Positions 27,473-36,330 of a stretch of 64,000 nucleotides of DNA are shown here, piece after piece. Under the pieces are notes generated by a model. The model was given only the letters and a program-made list of their open reading frames with translations. It did no database searches and had not been told where the DNA came from. Origin of the DNA: Sediminibacterium sp. (GTDB lineage Bacteria; Bacteroidota; Bacteroidia; Chitinophagales; Chitinophagaceae); assembly GCF_030695065.1 (NCBI RefSeq), contig NZ_JAUYTR010000011.1, positions 372,001 to 436,000 of the forward strand, written 5' to 3'. The number at the start of each line of letters is the position of its first letter. Position 1 is the first letter of the stretch. The position numbers and the translations under genes were made by a program.

Positions 27473-27504
27473 CAAACGTAGACTAGTTTATTTTATAAAC
27501 CAAA
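27473..27504 (-). promoter_or_regulatory. Complete Bacteroidota-type promoter of the TonB receptor gene
   Basis: On the minus strand, TTTG (27504-27501) is followed after 20 bases by TACGTTTG (27480-27473), a perfect match to the -33/-7 pattern TTTG-N19-21-TAnnTTTG. The predicted start is near 27468, five bases before the chosen ATG. Confidence 0.75.
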
Positions 27505-27580
27505 TTATTTTATAAATTTTTTATTGATCAGCCAACTTTTAAATGAACTATATTGTTTAAGTATTGATAATGAACTATTT

Positions 27581-28306
27581 ATGAGAGAGAAAGCTGTTTT
27601 CCTTACTGCGCAATGGGAATACTTGGTGATGCTGAATTATCAAATTCCTCCTGAAATACTGGTTCCCCACCTTCCAAAAGGAACAGAATTGGACTTATTT
27701 GAAGGGAAAGCATTAGCGAGTGTTGTTGGCTTTCTTTTTAACAACACAAAAGTATTTGGTATGAAATGGCCATTCCATACCAATTTCGAAGAAGTTAACC
27801 TTCGGTTTTATGTAAAAAGATTTGACGGTGTAAATTGGAAAAGGGGCGTTGCATTTATTAGTGAAATTGTTCCTAAGCATTTGATAGCATGGATTGCAAA
27901 TGGATTATACAATGAACATTATAGCAGAATGCCTATGCAGCATCAAGCCCATCTCGAAAATGATTTTTTACAACTGAACTATGAATGGCAAAACAAACAA
28001 CAATGGAATAGCTTAAAAGTGAAAGCGCTTAACCGACCACTATCAATTGCTCCTGATAGTAAAGAAGAATTTATTTTTGAACACTATTGGGGTTACAATC
28101 AACTAAATAAAAATACACTAATAGAATACGGTGTAGAACATCCACGTTGGGAAATTTATCCAGTTACTTACCATGAACTAAGAGCAGATATTGCAGGTTT
28201 ATATGGATCAGATTTTGTACCCTATTTAACAGCAAATCCTGAAAGTGCAATGCTAGCAAAAGGCTCTGCGGTTACCATTCGCAAGCCAAGTTTTTTTAAA
28301 GTATAG
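27581..28306 (+). CDS. DUF2071 (YqjF-like) family protein
   Basis: A 241-residue protein matching DUF2071, related to acetoacetate-decarboxylase-like folds. Recognisable features are the opening LTAQWEYLVMLNYQIPPEILVPHLPKG pattern in pieces and the later VNLRFYVKRF and KRGVAFI segments. The function is not established. I chose the ATG at 27581, because the upstream in-frame start at 27524 adds 19 residues not expected before the family start. The gene stands alone on the plus strand between minus-strand genes. Confidence 0.75.
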   Translation: MREKAVFLTAQWEYLVMLNYQIPPEILVPHLPKGTELDLFEGKALASVVGFLFNNTKVFGMKWPFHTNFEEVNLRFYVKRFDGVNWKRGVAFISEIVPKHLIAWIANGLYNEHYSRMPMQHQAHLENDFLQLNYEWQNKQQWNSLKVKALNRPLSIAPDSKEEFIFEHYWGYNQLNKNTLIEYGVEHPRWEIYPVTYHELRADIAGLYGSDFVPYLTANPESAMLAKGSAVTIRKPSFFKV

Positions 28307-28324
28307 CAGCTAAAGTGTAACTGT

Positions 28325-29167
28325 TTAAGCCATCACTGCAACTAAATACAATAGTTGAGTAGCTATCACTTGATTCCCTTCTAGATGAATTTCATTCAAT
28401 ATCTCTTTAGGTGAAACACCTTTTGTAAAAAGCTTCCAAGCAATAGTTGCTGGAATAATTGTTTTGGCATACAACTTATTACCAGGTGATTCATATAAAA
28501 GGTTCCATTGTTGATTGTGGTATTGCAAATACCCAATCACTCCCATTGCTCCCTCAATTTCAATTGCAATAATAGCATGAGCTGGAGCAGTATGATTTCT
28601 TAATAAGTGCGGAAGTCCTAGAAAAAATGTTTGGATAAAAGGTTTAAATAATTCAGGAGTGATGATGGCAGCTGTTTTATTTACTGCCTCCCGAATTTGT
28701 AATTGATGATGGTATTTTTCTGTATATTCTCTTGCAACATGAAACCAGTTTAAAGATTCCTTTTCCCCTGCCCATGCAACGGAAAAAATTGCTTTCTCAA
28801 ATGGATTTAAATCGGCTAATAGTTGCGTATGAACAGGGCCACACTGTTCTAATAATTCAATCAACAATTGCGGGCTCCATCTATTTGCGGTTAGAATAAA
28901 TTGAGCATTAAGCTCATTAATATAATTTACCAACGTAGTATATTCCTCATTAACTGGACCACTGTATCCAAAATGACCATCTCTAAGAATAGCAATTCCT
29001 CTAGTGGTTGTATCTAGTAAATGTGCAACAATGTCTTTTACTGTCCATTGTTTGGCCAATGTTGGCCTTTCCCAATCACCCGGTTCTAGTTCTTTTAACA
29101 CATTTATTAATGCATCATGAATAGGCTTAAACAGATGAATGGTTTCTATAAAGGGCTTTTGATGCAT
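28325..29167 (-). CDS. DinB/MDMPI-like (maleylpyruvate isomerase N-terminal type) protein
   Basis: A 280-residue protein with a four-helix DinB-like domain. The metal-ligand His candidates are in TVKDIVAHLLD and in the YTEKYHHQ segment, as in mycothiol-dependent maleylpyruvate isomerase-type proteins. The thiol cofactor and substrate in this organism are unknown; Bacteroidota are not known for mycothiol, and other thiols such as bacillithiol are possible (inference). A TAATTTTA box four bases before the start codon is a weak promoter candidate. Confidence 0.75.
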   Translation of the reverse strand: MHQKPFIETIHLFKPIHDALINVLKELEPGDWERPTLAKQWTVKDIVAHLLDTTTRGIAILRDGHFGYSGPVNEEYTTLVNYINELNAQFILTANRWSPQLLIELLEQCGPVHTQLLADLNPFEKAIFSVAWAGEKESLNWFHVAREYTEKYHHQLQIREAVNKTAAIITPELFKPFIQTFFLGLPHLLRNHTAPAHAIIAIEIEGAMGVIGYLQYHNQQWNLLYESPGNKLYAKTIIPATIAWKLFTKGVSPKEILNEIHLEGNQVIATQLLYLVAVMA

Positions 29168-29210
29168 CTACTAAAATTACATTATTACTGAAAAATGAAA
29201 AACTAAGTGC

Positions 29211-29242
29211 AAAAAAAAGAGGCTGTCTGTTAAGACAACCTC
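29211..29242 (-). terminator. Intrinsic terminator of the atp operon
   Basis: On the minus strand, about 23 bases after the atpA stop, GAGGTTGTCT and AGACAGCCTC form a hairpin around TAAC (29242-29219), followed directly by eight T residues (29218-29211). This is a standard intrinsic terminator and shows that the operon ends after atpA. Confidence 0.85.
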
Positions 29243-29264
29243 TTTCATATTTTTGAACTACACC

Positions 29265-30842
29265 TTATTTATACTGCTCGCCAATTCCTTTAGCTAGCTC
29301 GGTCATTTTCTTAAGACCATCTTCAGGTAAGTTTCCTTTCTTAAATTCTGCTAATACATCAGGTAATTTGTTTTCCATTTCCATTAAGAAATGAGCTTCA
29401 AATTCTTTTACTTTTTTAACTGCTACTTCGCGTAAAAGACCCAACGTACCCAAGTAGATAATAGCAACCTGCTTTTCTACAGACATTGGAGAATACTGCA
29501 ATTGCTTTAAAATTTCTACGTTTCTAGCACCTTTATCAATTACTGATTTAGTTGCAGCATCTAAGTCTCCACCAAATTTAGAGAAAGCTTCTAGCTCACG
29601 GTAAAGGGCTTGGTCAAGTTTAAGTGTACCGGCCACTTTTTTCATTGACTTAATTTGTGCGTTACCACCCACACGGCTTACTGAAATACCTACGTTAATA
29701 GCTGGACGAATACCTGCGTTAAACAAGTTACCTTCCAAGAAAATTTGTCCGTCGGTAATAGAAATTACGTTCGTAGGAATATATGCAGATACGTCTCCAG
29801 CCTGTGTTTCAATGATTGGCAATGCAGTTAAAGAACCACCCCCTTTCACTAAATGCTTGATAGACTCTGGTAAGTCATTCATGTTTTTAGCAACATCATC
29901 ATTGGCAATTACTTTTGCAGCTCTTTCCAATAAACGACTATGCAAATAGAATACGTCTCCAGGATATGCTTCACGACCTGGAGGTCTTCTTAACAACAAA
30001 GAAACCTCACGGTATGCAACCGCTTGTTTTGATAAGTCATCAAATACAATCAATGCTGGTCTACCTGTATCTCTAAAGAATTCACCAATTGCTGCACCCG
30101 CAAATGGAGCGTAGAATTGCAATGGAGCAGGATCAGATGCAGAAGCTGCAACGATTGTTGTGTAAGCCATTGCGCCATTGTCTTCTAAGGTTTTCATTAC
30201 CCCAGCTACAGTAGATGCTTTTTGACCAATCGCAACATATATACAGTAAACAGGCTTGCCTGCGTCAAAAAATTCCTTTTGATTAATAATGGTATCAACG
30301 CAAATAGCGGTTTTACCAGTTTGACGGTCACCAATTACCAACTCACGCTGGCCACGACCTACTGGAATCATTGCATCAATTGCTTTAATACCAGTTTGTA
30401 ATGGTTCTTTTACTGGCTCACGATAAATTACCCCAGGCGCTTTACGCTCCAATGGCATTTCATATAATTCGCCTTTGATAGGACCTTTACCATCAATAGG
30501 TTCACCTAAAGTATTGATAACACGACCAACTACTCCTTCACCTACTTTGATAGATGCAATCTGTCCGGTTCTTTTTACTTTAGCACCTTCTTTAATGCTT
30601 CCGCTTTCACCCATTAAAACCACACCCACATTGTCTTCTTCAAGGTTAAGGGCAATTGCTTTAACACCGTTTTCGAATACTACCAGTTCTCCGCTTCGTA
30701 CACCATTAAGGCCGTACACACGGGCAATACCATCACCCACCTGCAATACGGTTCCTACTTCTTCTAGTTCGGCAGAAGCATTGAAATTGCTGAGTTGCTG
30801 TCTCAGTATCGCTGATATTTCATCTGGTTTAATATCTACCAT
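29265..30842 (-). CDS. atpA: ATP synthase F1 subunit alpha
   Basis: A 525-residue non-catalytic nucleotide-binding subunit of F1. The P-loop is GDRQTGKTA and the family segment [14 protein letters not shown] is present. The N-terminal beta-barrel domain and C-terminal helical domain are complete. It is the last gene of this operon: a strong terminator follows and no gamma, beta or epsilon gene is found in the window. Confidence 0.98.
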   Translation of the reverse strand: MVDIKPDEISAILRQQLSNFNASAELEEVGTVLQVGDGIARVYGLNGVRSGELVVFENGVKAIALNLEEDNVGVVLMGESGSIKEGAKVKRTGQIASIKVGEGVVGRVINTLGEPIDGKGPIKGELYEMPLERKAPGVIYREPVKEPLQTGIKAIDAMIPVGRGQRELVIGDRQTGKTAICVDTIINQKEFFDAGKPVYCIYVAIGQKASTVAGVMKTLEDNGAMAYTTIVAASASDPAPLQFYAPFAGAAIGEFFRDTGRPALIVFDDLSKQAVAYREVSLLLRRPPGREAYPGDVFYLHSRLLERAAKVIANDDVAKNMNDLPESIKHLVKGGGSLTALPIIETQAGDVSAYIPTNVISITDGQIFLEGNLFNAGIRPAINVGISVSRVGGNAQIKSMKKVAGTLKLDQALYRELEAFSKFGGDLDAATKSVIDKGARNVEILKQLQYSPMSVEKQVAIIYLGTLGLLREVAVKKVKEFEAHFLMEMENKLPDVLAEFKKGNLPEDGLKKMTELAKGIGEQYK

Positions 30843-30878
30843 TTTGTATGATTTAAAAGTTGATCTTAATGTATTTGG

Positions 30879-31442
30879 TTATCGAATATTTGGAACAAAT
30901 TGATTTTGAAGGAACTGCTTTTTAATCTCGCGCAAATCAAATGCAATACTTGCATCTACCTGCTTATTATTAAATTCCAAAACAAAACCCCCAATTAATT
31001 TTTCATTTACAGCAGTTTCTAATTCAACTGAAGTGAAATTATTAGCTTTCTGCACACTTGCTTCAATAGACTTTTTCAATTCTTCAGAAACAGGAACCGC
31101 AGTAGTAAGCTTTACTTGATGTATGCCTTTAATTGCATTGTATTGATTAATGAATGCAGTAGCAATCTCTGGCAAATCACGCTCTCTTCCTTTTCTTACC
31201 AACAAATTGCAAAACAATGCAGTTAGTTCAGAAACTTTTCCATTGATTACTGCTACCAACATTTTTTCCTTTTGATTGGCCTTAATAATGGGGCTGCGCA
31301 GCACATTCAAAAAGTCTCGACTTGCTTTGCAAATAGCCTGTATATATTGCATATCAGTGCGCACAGTGTCTAATTGATTTCTTTCGGTAGAAAGATCAAT
31401 TAGGCTTTTGGCATATCGGTCTGCTAATCTTGGGTTCGACAT
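30879..31442 (-). CDS. atpH: ATP synthase F1 subunit delta
   Basis: A 187-residue subunit that joins the peripheral stalk to the top of F1. The N-terminal helical domain (RYAKSLIDLS) and the C-terminal conserved segment (LIGGFVLEFNNKQVDASI) are typical of the OSCP/delta family. It starts 3 bases after the atpF stop and precedes atpA by 36 bases. Confidence 0.95.
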   Translation of the reverse strand: MSNPRLADRYAKSLIDLSTERNQLDTVRTDMQYIQAICKASRDFLNVLRSPIIKANQKEKMLVAVINGKVSELTALFCNLLVRKGRERDLPEIATAFINQYNAIKGIHQVKLTTAVPVSEELKKSIEASVQKANNFTSVELETAVNEKLIGGFVLEFNNKQVDASIAFDLREIKKQFLQNQFVPNIR

Positions 31443-31445
31443 GTA

Positions 31446-31940
31446 TTAGTTCAGTTTAACGCCTTCAGCTAATTGTTTAATATAATTTTCTTGATCGCCT
31501 TTGTTAGACAATTCTCTGCTCAACACTTTTTCTGCTACTTCAATTACCAATGCACCAACCTGATTTTTAACATCGGTTAAAGCTGCATTTTTTTGTTGCA
31601 TAATGGCAGATTGCGCTTCAGCAACAATGCGATCGTACTCAGACTTCGCTTTGTCTTTAGCATCTGAAACCATTTTATCTGCTGTTTCTTTTGCTTCCTT
31701 AATCATCACCGCTCTCTCTTCACGAGCTTTAGCCATCATAGCTTCGTTCTCATTTTTAAGTGCAGCCATTTCAGCTTTCACTTTATCTGCAGAAGCAATA
31801 GCATCAGCAATACCGGTTTCTCTTTCTTTCAATGAAGCTAGAATGGGCTTCCATGCAAAGCTCTTCAACAAGAAGAATACAACAAGGAATGCTAGTAAAG
31901 TCCATACCAACAATCCTACTCCGGGGTTTAACAGTTCCAT
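31446..31940 (-). CDS. atpF: ATP synthase F0 subunit b
   Basis: A 164-residue peripheral-stalk subunit. One N-terminal membrane helix (about residues 5-27) is followed by a long charged coiled coil rich in Ala, Lys and Glu. It is separated from atpE by 85 bases that contain a strong perfect hairpin, an unusually long gap for this operon. Confidence 0.95.
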   Translation of the reverse strand: MELLNPGVGLLVWTLLAFLVVFFLLKSFAWKPILASLKERETGIADAIASADKVKAEMAALKNENEAMMAKAREERAVMIKEAKETADKMVSDAKDKAKSEYDRIVAEAQSAIMQQKNAALTDVKNQVGALVIEVAEKVLSRELSNKGDQENYIKQLAEGVKLN

Positions 31941-31975
31941 ATAATAAATTTAAAACTTCAATGTTTAGTTAAAGA

Positions 31976-32012
31976 TTACTGCATCGATTGCCCTGTGCGC
32001 ACGATGCAGTAA
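31976..32012 (-). promoter_or_regulatory. Intercistronic hairpin between atpE and atpF
   Basis: A perfect 11-base stem (TTACTGCATCG with CGATGCAGTAA, 31976-31986 and 32002-32012) closes a 15-base loop that itself contains TGCGCA. On the minus strand it begins 13 bases after the atpE stop. No long T run follows, so it is more likely an mRNA processing or stability element than a full terminator. Confidence 0.6.
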
Positions 32013-32025
32013 AAAGTTTGTGCAA

Positions 32026-33392
<1,367 letters not shown>

Positions 33393-33406
33393 CTCTAAAT
33401 TTGCGG

Positions 33407-33414
33407 CAAAGATA
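33407..33414 (-). promoter_or_regulatory. -7 promoter box of the atp operon
   Basis: The minus strand reads TATCTTTG, a perfect TAnnTTTG match, between the exporter stop and atpB. It predicts a start near 33402 and supports the atpB start at 33392 or 33386. Confidence 0.65.
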
Positions 33415-33432
33415 AGGGTAGATGGGGGAAAT

Positions 33433-35250
33433 TTACTGCAAAACAGCTTTCTTTTTCTCAAACTGCATTTCGTGTAATCGGGCATAGAATCCTCCTGCTG
33501 CCAATAAATTGGCATGACTCCCTTTTTCCTTCAATTCCCCCTTGTCTAACACAATTATTTGATTGGCTTTTCTTATTGTACTTAGGCGATGAGCTATAAC
33601 AATAGAAGTTCGACCCGAAATAAGGGTGTCAATGGCTTTTTCAATCAAAAGTTCGCTTTCGGTATCAATGGAAGAAGTGGCTTCATCTAAAATTAAGATA
33701 GCGGGATTGTACAATAGGGCCCTTATAAAAGAAATCAGTTGACGTTGACCCAAACTAAGCGTATTTCCGCGCTCCATTACATTGTACTGATAGCCCCCTG
33801 GCAATTGCATGATAAAATCGTGCACCCCTATCATTTTAGCTGCTTCTTCTACCTGAGCAAGCGTAATTGCTGGATTTCGGAGGGTTATATTGTCCATAAC
33901 CGTTCCCGAAAATAAAAAAACGTCTTGCAATACGACCCCTATCCCTTTACGCAGACAGTCTGTATCCCAGCGGCTTATATCCACCCCATCAATAGCAACT
34001 TCCCCCTCTTGAATTTGATACAAACGGTTGAGTAAACTGATGATAGAGGTTTTTCCACTTCCAGTATGACCTACCAATGCAACGGTTTCTCCTGCTTTTA
34101 CTTCAAAACTGATATCATGTAGCACATTTTGAGTGCCGGTATAAGAAAAACTCACGTTTTTAAATGAGATATTTCCTTTGATATGCTTTGGGGCAAAAGC
34201 ATCCGATGAAGTTGGCGGCAATTCATCGGTATTGTCTAGTACTTTCAACACCCTTTCCGCTGCAATCATTCCCATTTGCAGTACATTAAACTTGTCTGCA
34301 ATTACGCGCAAAGGCCTGAAAATTTGGTTGAGATATAAAATAAAGGCAACCAACAAACCTGCATCCAAAGTTCGGTCGGCAATCCACCAAACTAAAATAC
34401 CCATACTCACTGCCAACACCACTTCTACCACAGGGAAAAACACAGAATAGGCAAAAATGGCATTGATATTAGCATCTCTATGCTTCTCATTTATTTTTTT
34501 AAATGCACCTGCTTCTTTGTCTTCTGCAGCAAATACTTGTACTACTTGCATCCCGGTTATATGTTCTTGTACAAATGCGTTTAGCGCAGCCACTGCGTTT
34601 CGAACCTGCATAAAACTTTTGTTCACACTCTCTTTAAAATAGTAAGTGGCAATAATCATGATGGGGAATGGCGTTAAACTAACCAAAGTCAATTTCCAAT
34701 CCATATAAAACATGGTGGCTAGGGTAATAATAATAGTGAGCAAATCGGCCACTATAGGGATTAAACCATCCGAAAAAATTTCGTTGATGCTTTCAATATC
34801 ATTGATGGTTCTTGTTGTGAGCGTGCCAATAGGGGTTTGATCAAACTGCCTTAAGTTCAGGCCCAATACTTTTTTGTATACAGTAACTCGCAAATCTTTC
34901 ACCACATTTTGTCCCATCCAGGCAGTGATAAAGGAAAATAAAAAACGGATGGCAGTTTCAATAATTAAAAAGCTGATCTGAAAAATTGTTACAGCAATAA
35001 TGAACCTACTCACATCGGACAAATCATTACCGAATAACACCCATTTTACCCAATCTGGAACCTGTGCTGCTTTCCCGATTGCCCCGTTTACCGTTAGCTG
35101 AATCAAGTAAGGCCTTACTGGTGCTGCAATTGCCATAAAAATAGCGAGCACCAAACTCAAATAAAAATAGGAAGAATAAGGTCTTACAAAAAAGAAGATG
35201 CGCTTTAATAAACTGAAATCGAATATTTTCTTTTTAGCGGTAGCGGTCAT
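33433..35250 (-). CDS. MsbA-type ABC exporter (fused permease and ATPase)
   Basis: A 605-residue half-transporter: six membrane helices (about residues 20-310), then an ATPase domain. Walker A is GHTGSGKTS, the signature LSLGQRQ, Walker B ILILDEATSSID and the switch His is in IAHRLS. It acts as a dimer, and the substrate could be lipid or drug. I chose the ATG at 35250. A longer in-frame start (35304) overlaps the channel-like gene. A perfect promoter box lies 7 bases upstream, so this gene has its own transcript. Confidence 0.92.
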   Translation of the reverse strand: MTATAKKKIFDFSLLKRIFFFVRPYSSYFYLSLVLAIFMAIAAPVRPYLIQLTVNGAIGKAAQVPDWVKWVLFGNDLSDVSRFIIAVTIFQISFLIIETAIRFLFSFITAWMGQNVVKDLRVTVYKKVLGLNLRQFDQTPIGTLTTRTINDIESINEIFSDGLIPIVADLLTIIITLATMFYMDWKLTLVSLTPFPIMIIATYYFKESVNKSFMQVRNAVAALNAFVQEHITGMQVVQVFAAEDKEAGAFKKINEKHRDANINAIFAYSVFFPVVEVVLAVSMGILVWWIADRTLDAGLLVAFILYLNQIFRPLRVIADKFNVLQMGMIAAERVLKVLDNTDELPPTSSDAFAPKHIKGNISFKNVSFSYTGTQNVLHDISFEVKAGETVALVGHTGSGKTSIISLLNRLYQIQEGEVAIDGVDISRWDTDCLRKGIGVVLQDVFLFSGTVMDNITLRNPAITLAQVEEAAKMIGVHDFIMQLPGGYQYNVMERGNTLSLGQRQLISFIRALLYNPAILILDEATSSIDTESELLIEKAIDTLISGRTSIVIAHRLSTIRKANQIIVLDKGELKEKGSHANLLAAGGFYARLHEMQFEKKKAVLQ

Positions 35251-35257
35251 TGCAGCG

Positions 35258-35265
35258 CAAATGTA
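35258..35265 (-). promoter_or_regulatory. -7 promoter box for the ABC exporter
   Basis: The minus strand reads TACATTTG, a perfect TAnnTTTG match, 7 bases before the ATG. The predicted transcription start is within about 2 bases of the start codon. Confidence 0.6.
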
Positions 35266-35273
35266 AATAGAAA

Positions 35274-36245
35274 TTATTGTTGATTGGCTTTCCAGATTAA
35301 CCAACTATTTAATCCAACATAAATCACTAAAAATACTTGGGCGGTTATCATATCAAATTTATTGGCCTCTGCCAGTTTCCCTTGCTTCTGCAATTTTAAT
35401 GAGTAAATGGATAAACTCACTCCTGCAATGATGAATATTAAAGTAATTCCATGTAATAAATCTACCAAGGTAAATGTGGTAGACTCAGGCAAAGAAGACT
35501 CTACTACATACTTATTTCCAATCACTGCAAATAAAGCACCCACACTTAATCCAAAACGGGAATCAATATTATCTGCATGAATAAAAAAGCAGATATAGGT
35601 TATCAAGAAAGAGATATACATCCCTAAAAACATTTTCCAAAATAAATCTCCCGCATCTCGGCTTAAACTAATTCTTGCCCTATAAGAACCATATTCTGTA
35701 TGTGCGGTATCAATAGATGGATCCCCAAAAGCAGATTCATACATTTTAATAGAAGTACTGGTTATAAAACTGTCAATTACCCAACCTCTTAAAGCGAAAC
35801 GGGGATCATAGTTTTTTCCTAAAGTATCTCTTGCGAATACCAATTCACTGGCATCAAATTGCGAATTCTCAATTGAAAACCACAGTCGTTGCCGATCGAA
35901 TGGAAAGTTTTGTATACTCCAATTGTCTTTCATAATACACTGGAGTTTCATCTGCATAAAATAATCTCCACTAGAAGAGTCAATGGTAGAATATAGCTTG
36001 GATACCGATTTGGCATTGGGTACTTCTAGGTATTTATCAAATTCAAAATCGCGGTTCTTGTAGCGCATCCAAAGCCATAAATTGATGGTATATTCTTTTT
36101 GCTTAAAATCGATGTCGTGAATGCTGGTAACGTAAATACCTGTTTTTACCGTATCGGGAAAAAGGGATTGGGCTTTTGTTTGTTGAAGACTTATAAACAA
36201 AAGAACTAAAGCAATTATACAAATATGAAAATAGCTGGGCTTCAA
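35274..36245 (-). CDS. Probable prokaryotic pentameric ligand-gated ion channel homologue (Cys-loop superfamily)
   Basis: A 323-residue protein with signal peptide (about 1-25, ending TKAQ), an extracellular beta-rich domain (about 30-200) and four C-terminal helices near 202-222, 230-248, 259-282 and 298-318. The order IHDIDFKQKEYTINLWLW, then FPFDRQ (114-119) and VVESSLP between helices 2 and 3, mirrors GLIC/ELIC channels. FPFDRQ corresponds to their Pro-loop (YPFDSQ) and, as in bacterial members, no Cys pair flanks it. Function as a channel and its ligand are inferences. No ATG exists near the start, so a TTG is required: 36245 gives a tidy signal peptide, and 36302 is the longer alternative (342 residues). 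Confidence 0.72.
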   Translation of the reverse strand: MKPSYFHICIIALVLLFISLQQTKAQSLFPDTVKTGIYVTSIHDIDFKQKEYTINLWLWMRYKNRDFEFDKYLEVPNAKSVSKLYSTIDSSSGDYFMQMKLQCIMKDNWSIQNFPFDRQRLWFSIENSQFDASELVFARDTLGKNYDPRFALRGWVIDSFITSTSIKMYESAFGDPSIDTAHTEYGSYRARISLSRDAGDLFWKMFLGMYISFLITYICFFIHADNIDSRFGLSVGALFAVIGNKYVVESSLPESTTFTLVDLLHGITLIFIIAGVSLSIYSLKLQKQGKLAEANKFDMITAQVFLVIYVGLNSWLIWKANQQ

Positions 36246-36316
36246 GAAAAAATTTTTATTTAAGGTAAGCCATTCTTGAGCAGCTGCATAAAACAAATTC
36301 AAATGAAGCCTTTTCC

Positions 36317-36324
36317 TATCTTTG
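36317..36324 (+). promoter_or_regulatory. -7 promoter box for relA/spoT
   Basis: TATCTTTG is a perfect TAnnTTTG match six bases before the ATG. It predicts that the transcript starts at or one to two bases from the start codon. Confidence 0.6.
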
Positions 36325-36330
36325 TAAGGT

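Noticed and set aside
27473-27475. TTG start for the TonB receptor
   Set aside because: These bases are part of the perfect -7 box, so they would not be in the mRNA.
31603-31944. Plus-strand open frame opposite atpF
   Set aside because: Low-complexity Ala/Ser composition from the antisense of a coiled coil.
33393-33515. Upstream extension of atpB
   Set aside because: It would overlap the exporter gene and lie before the predicted transcription start, and the signal peptide begins at 33392/33386.
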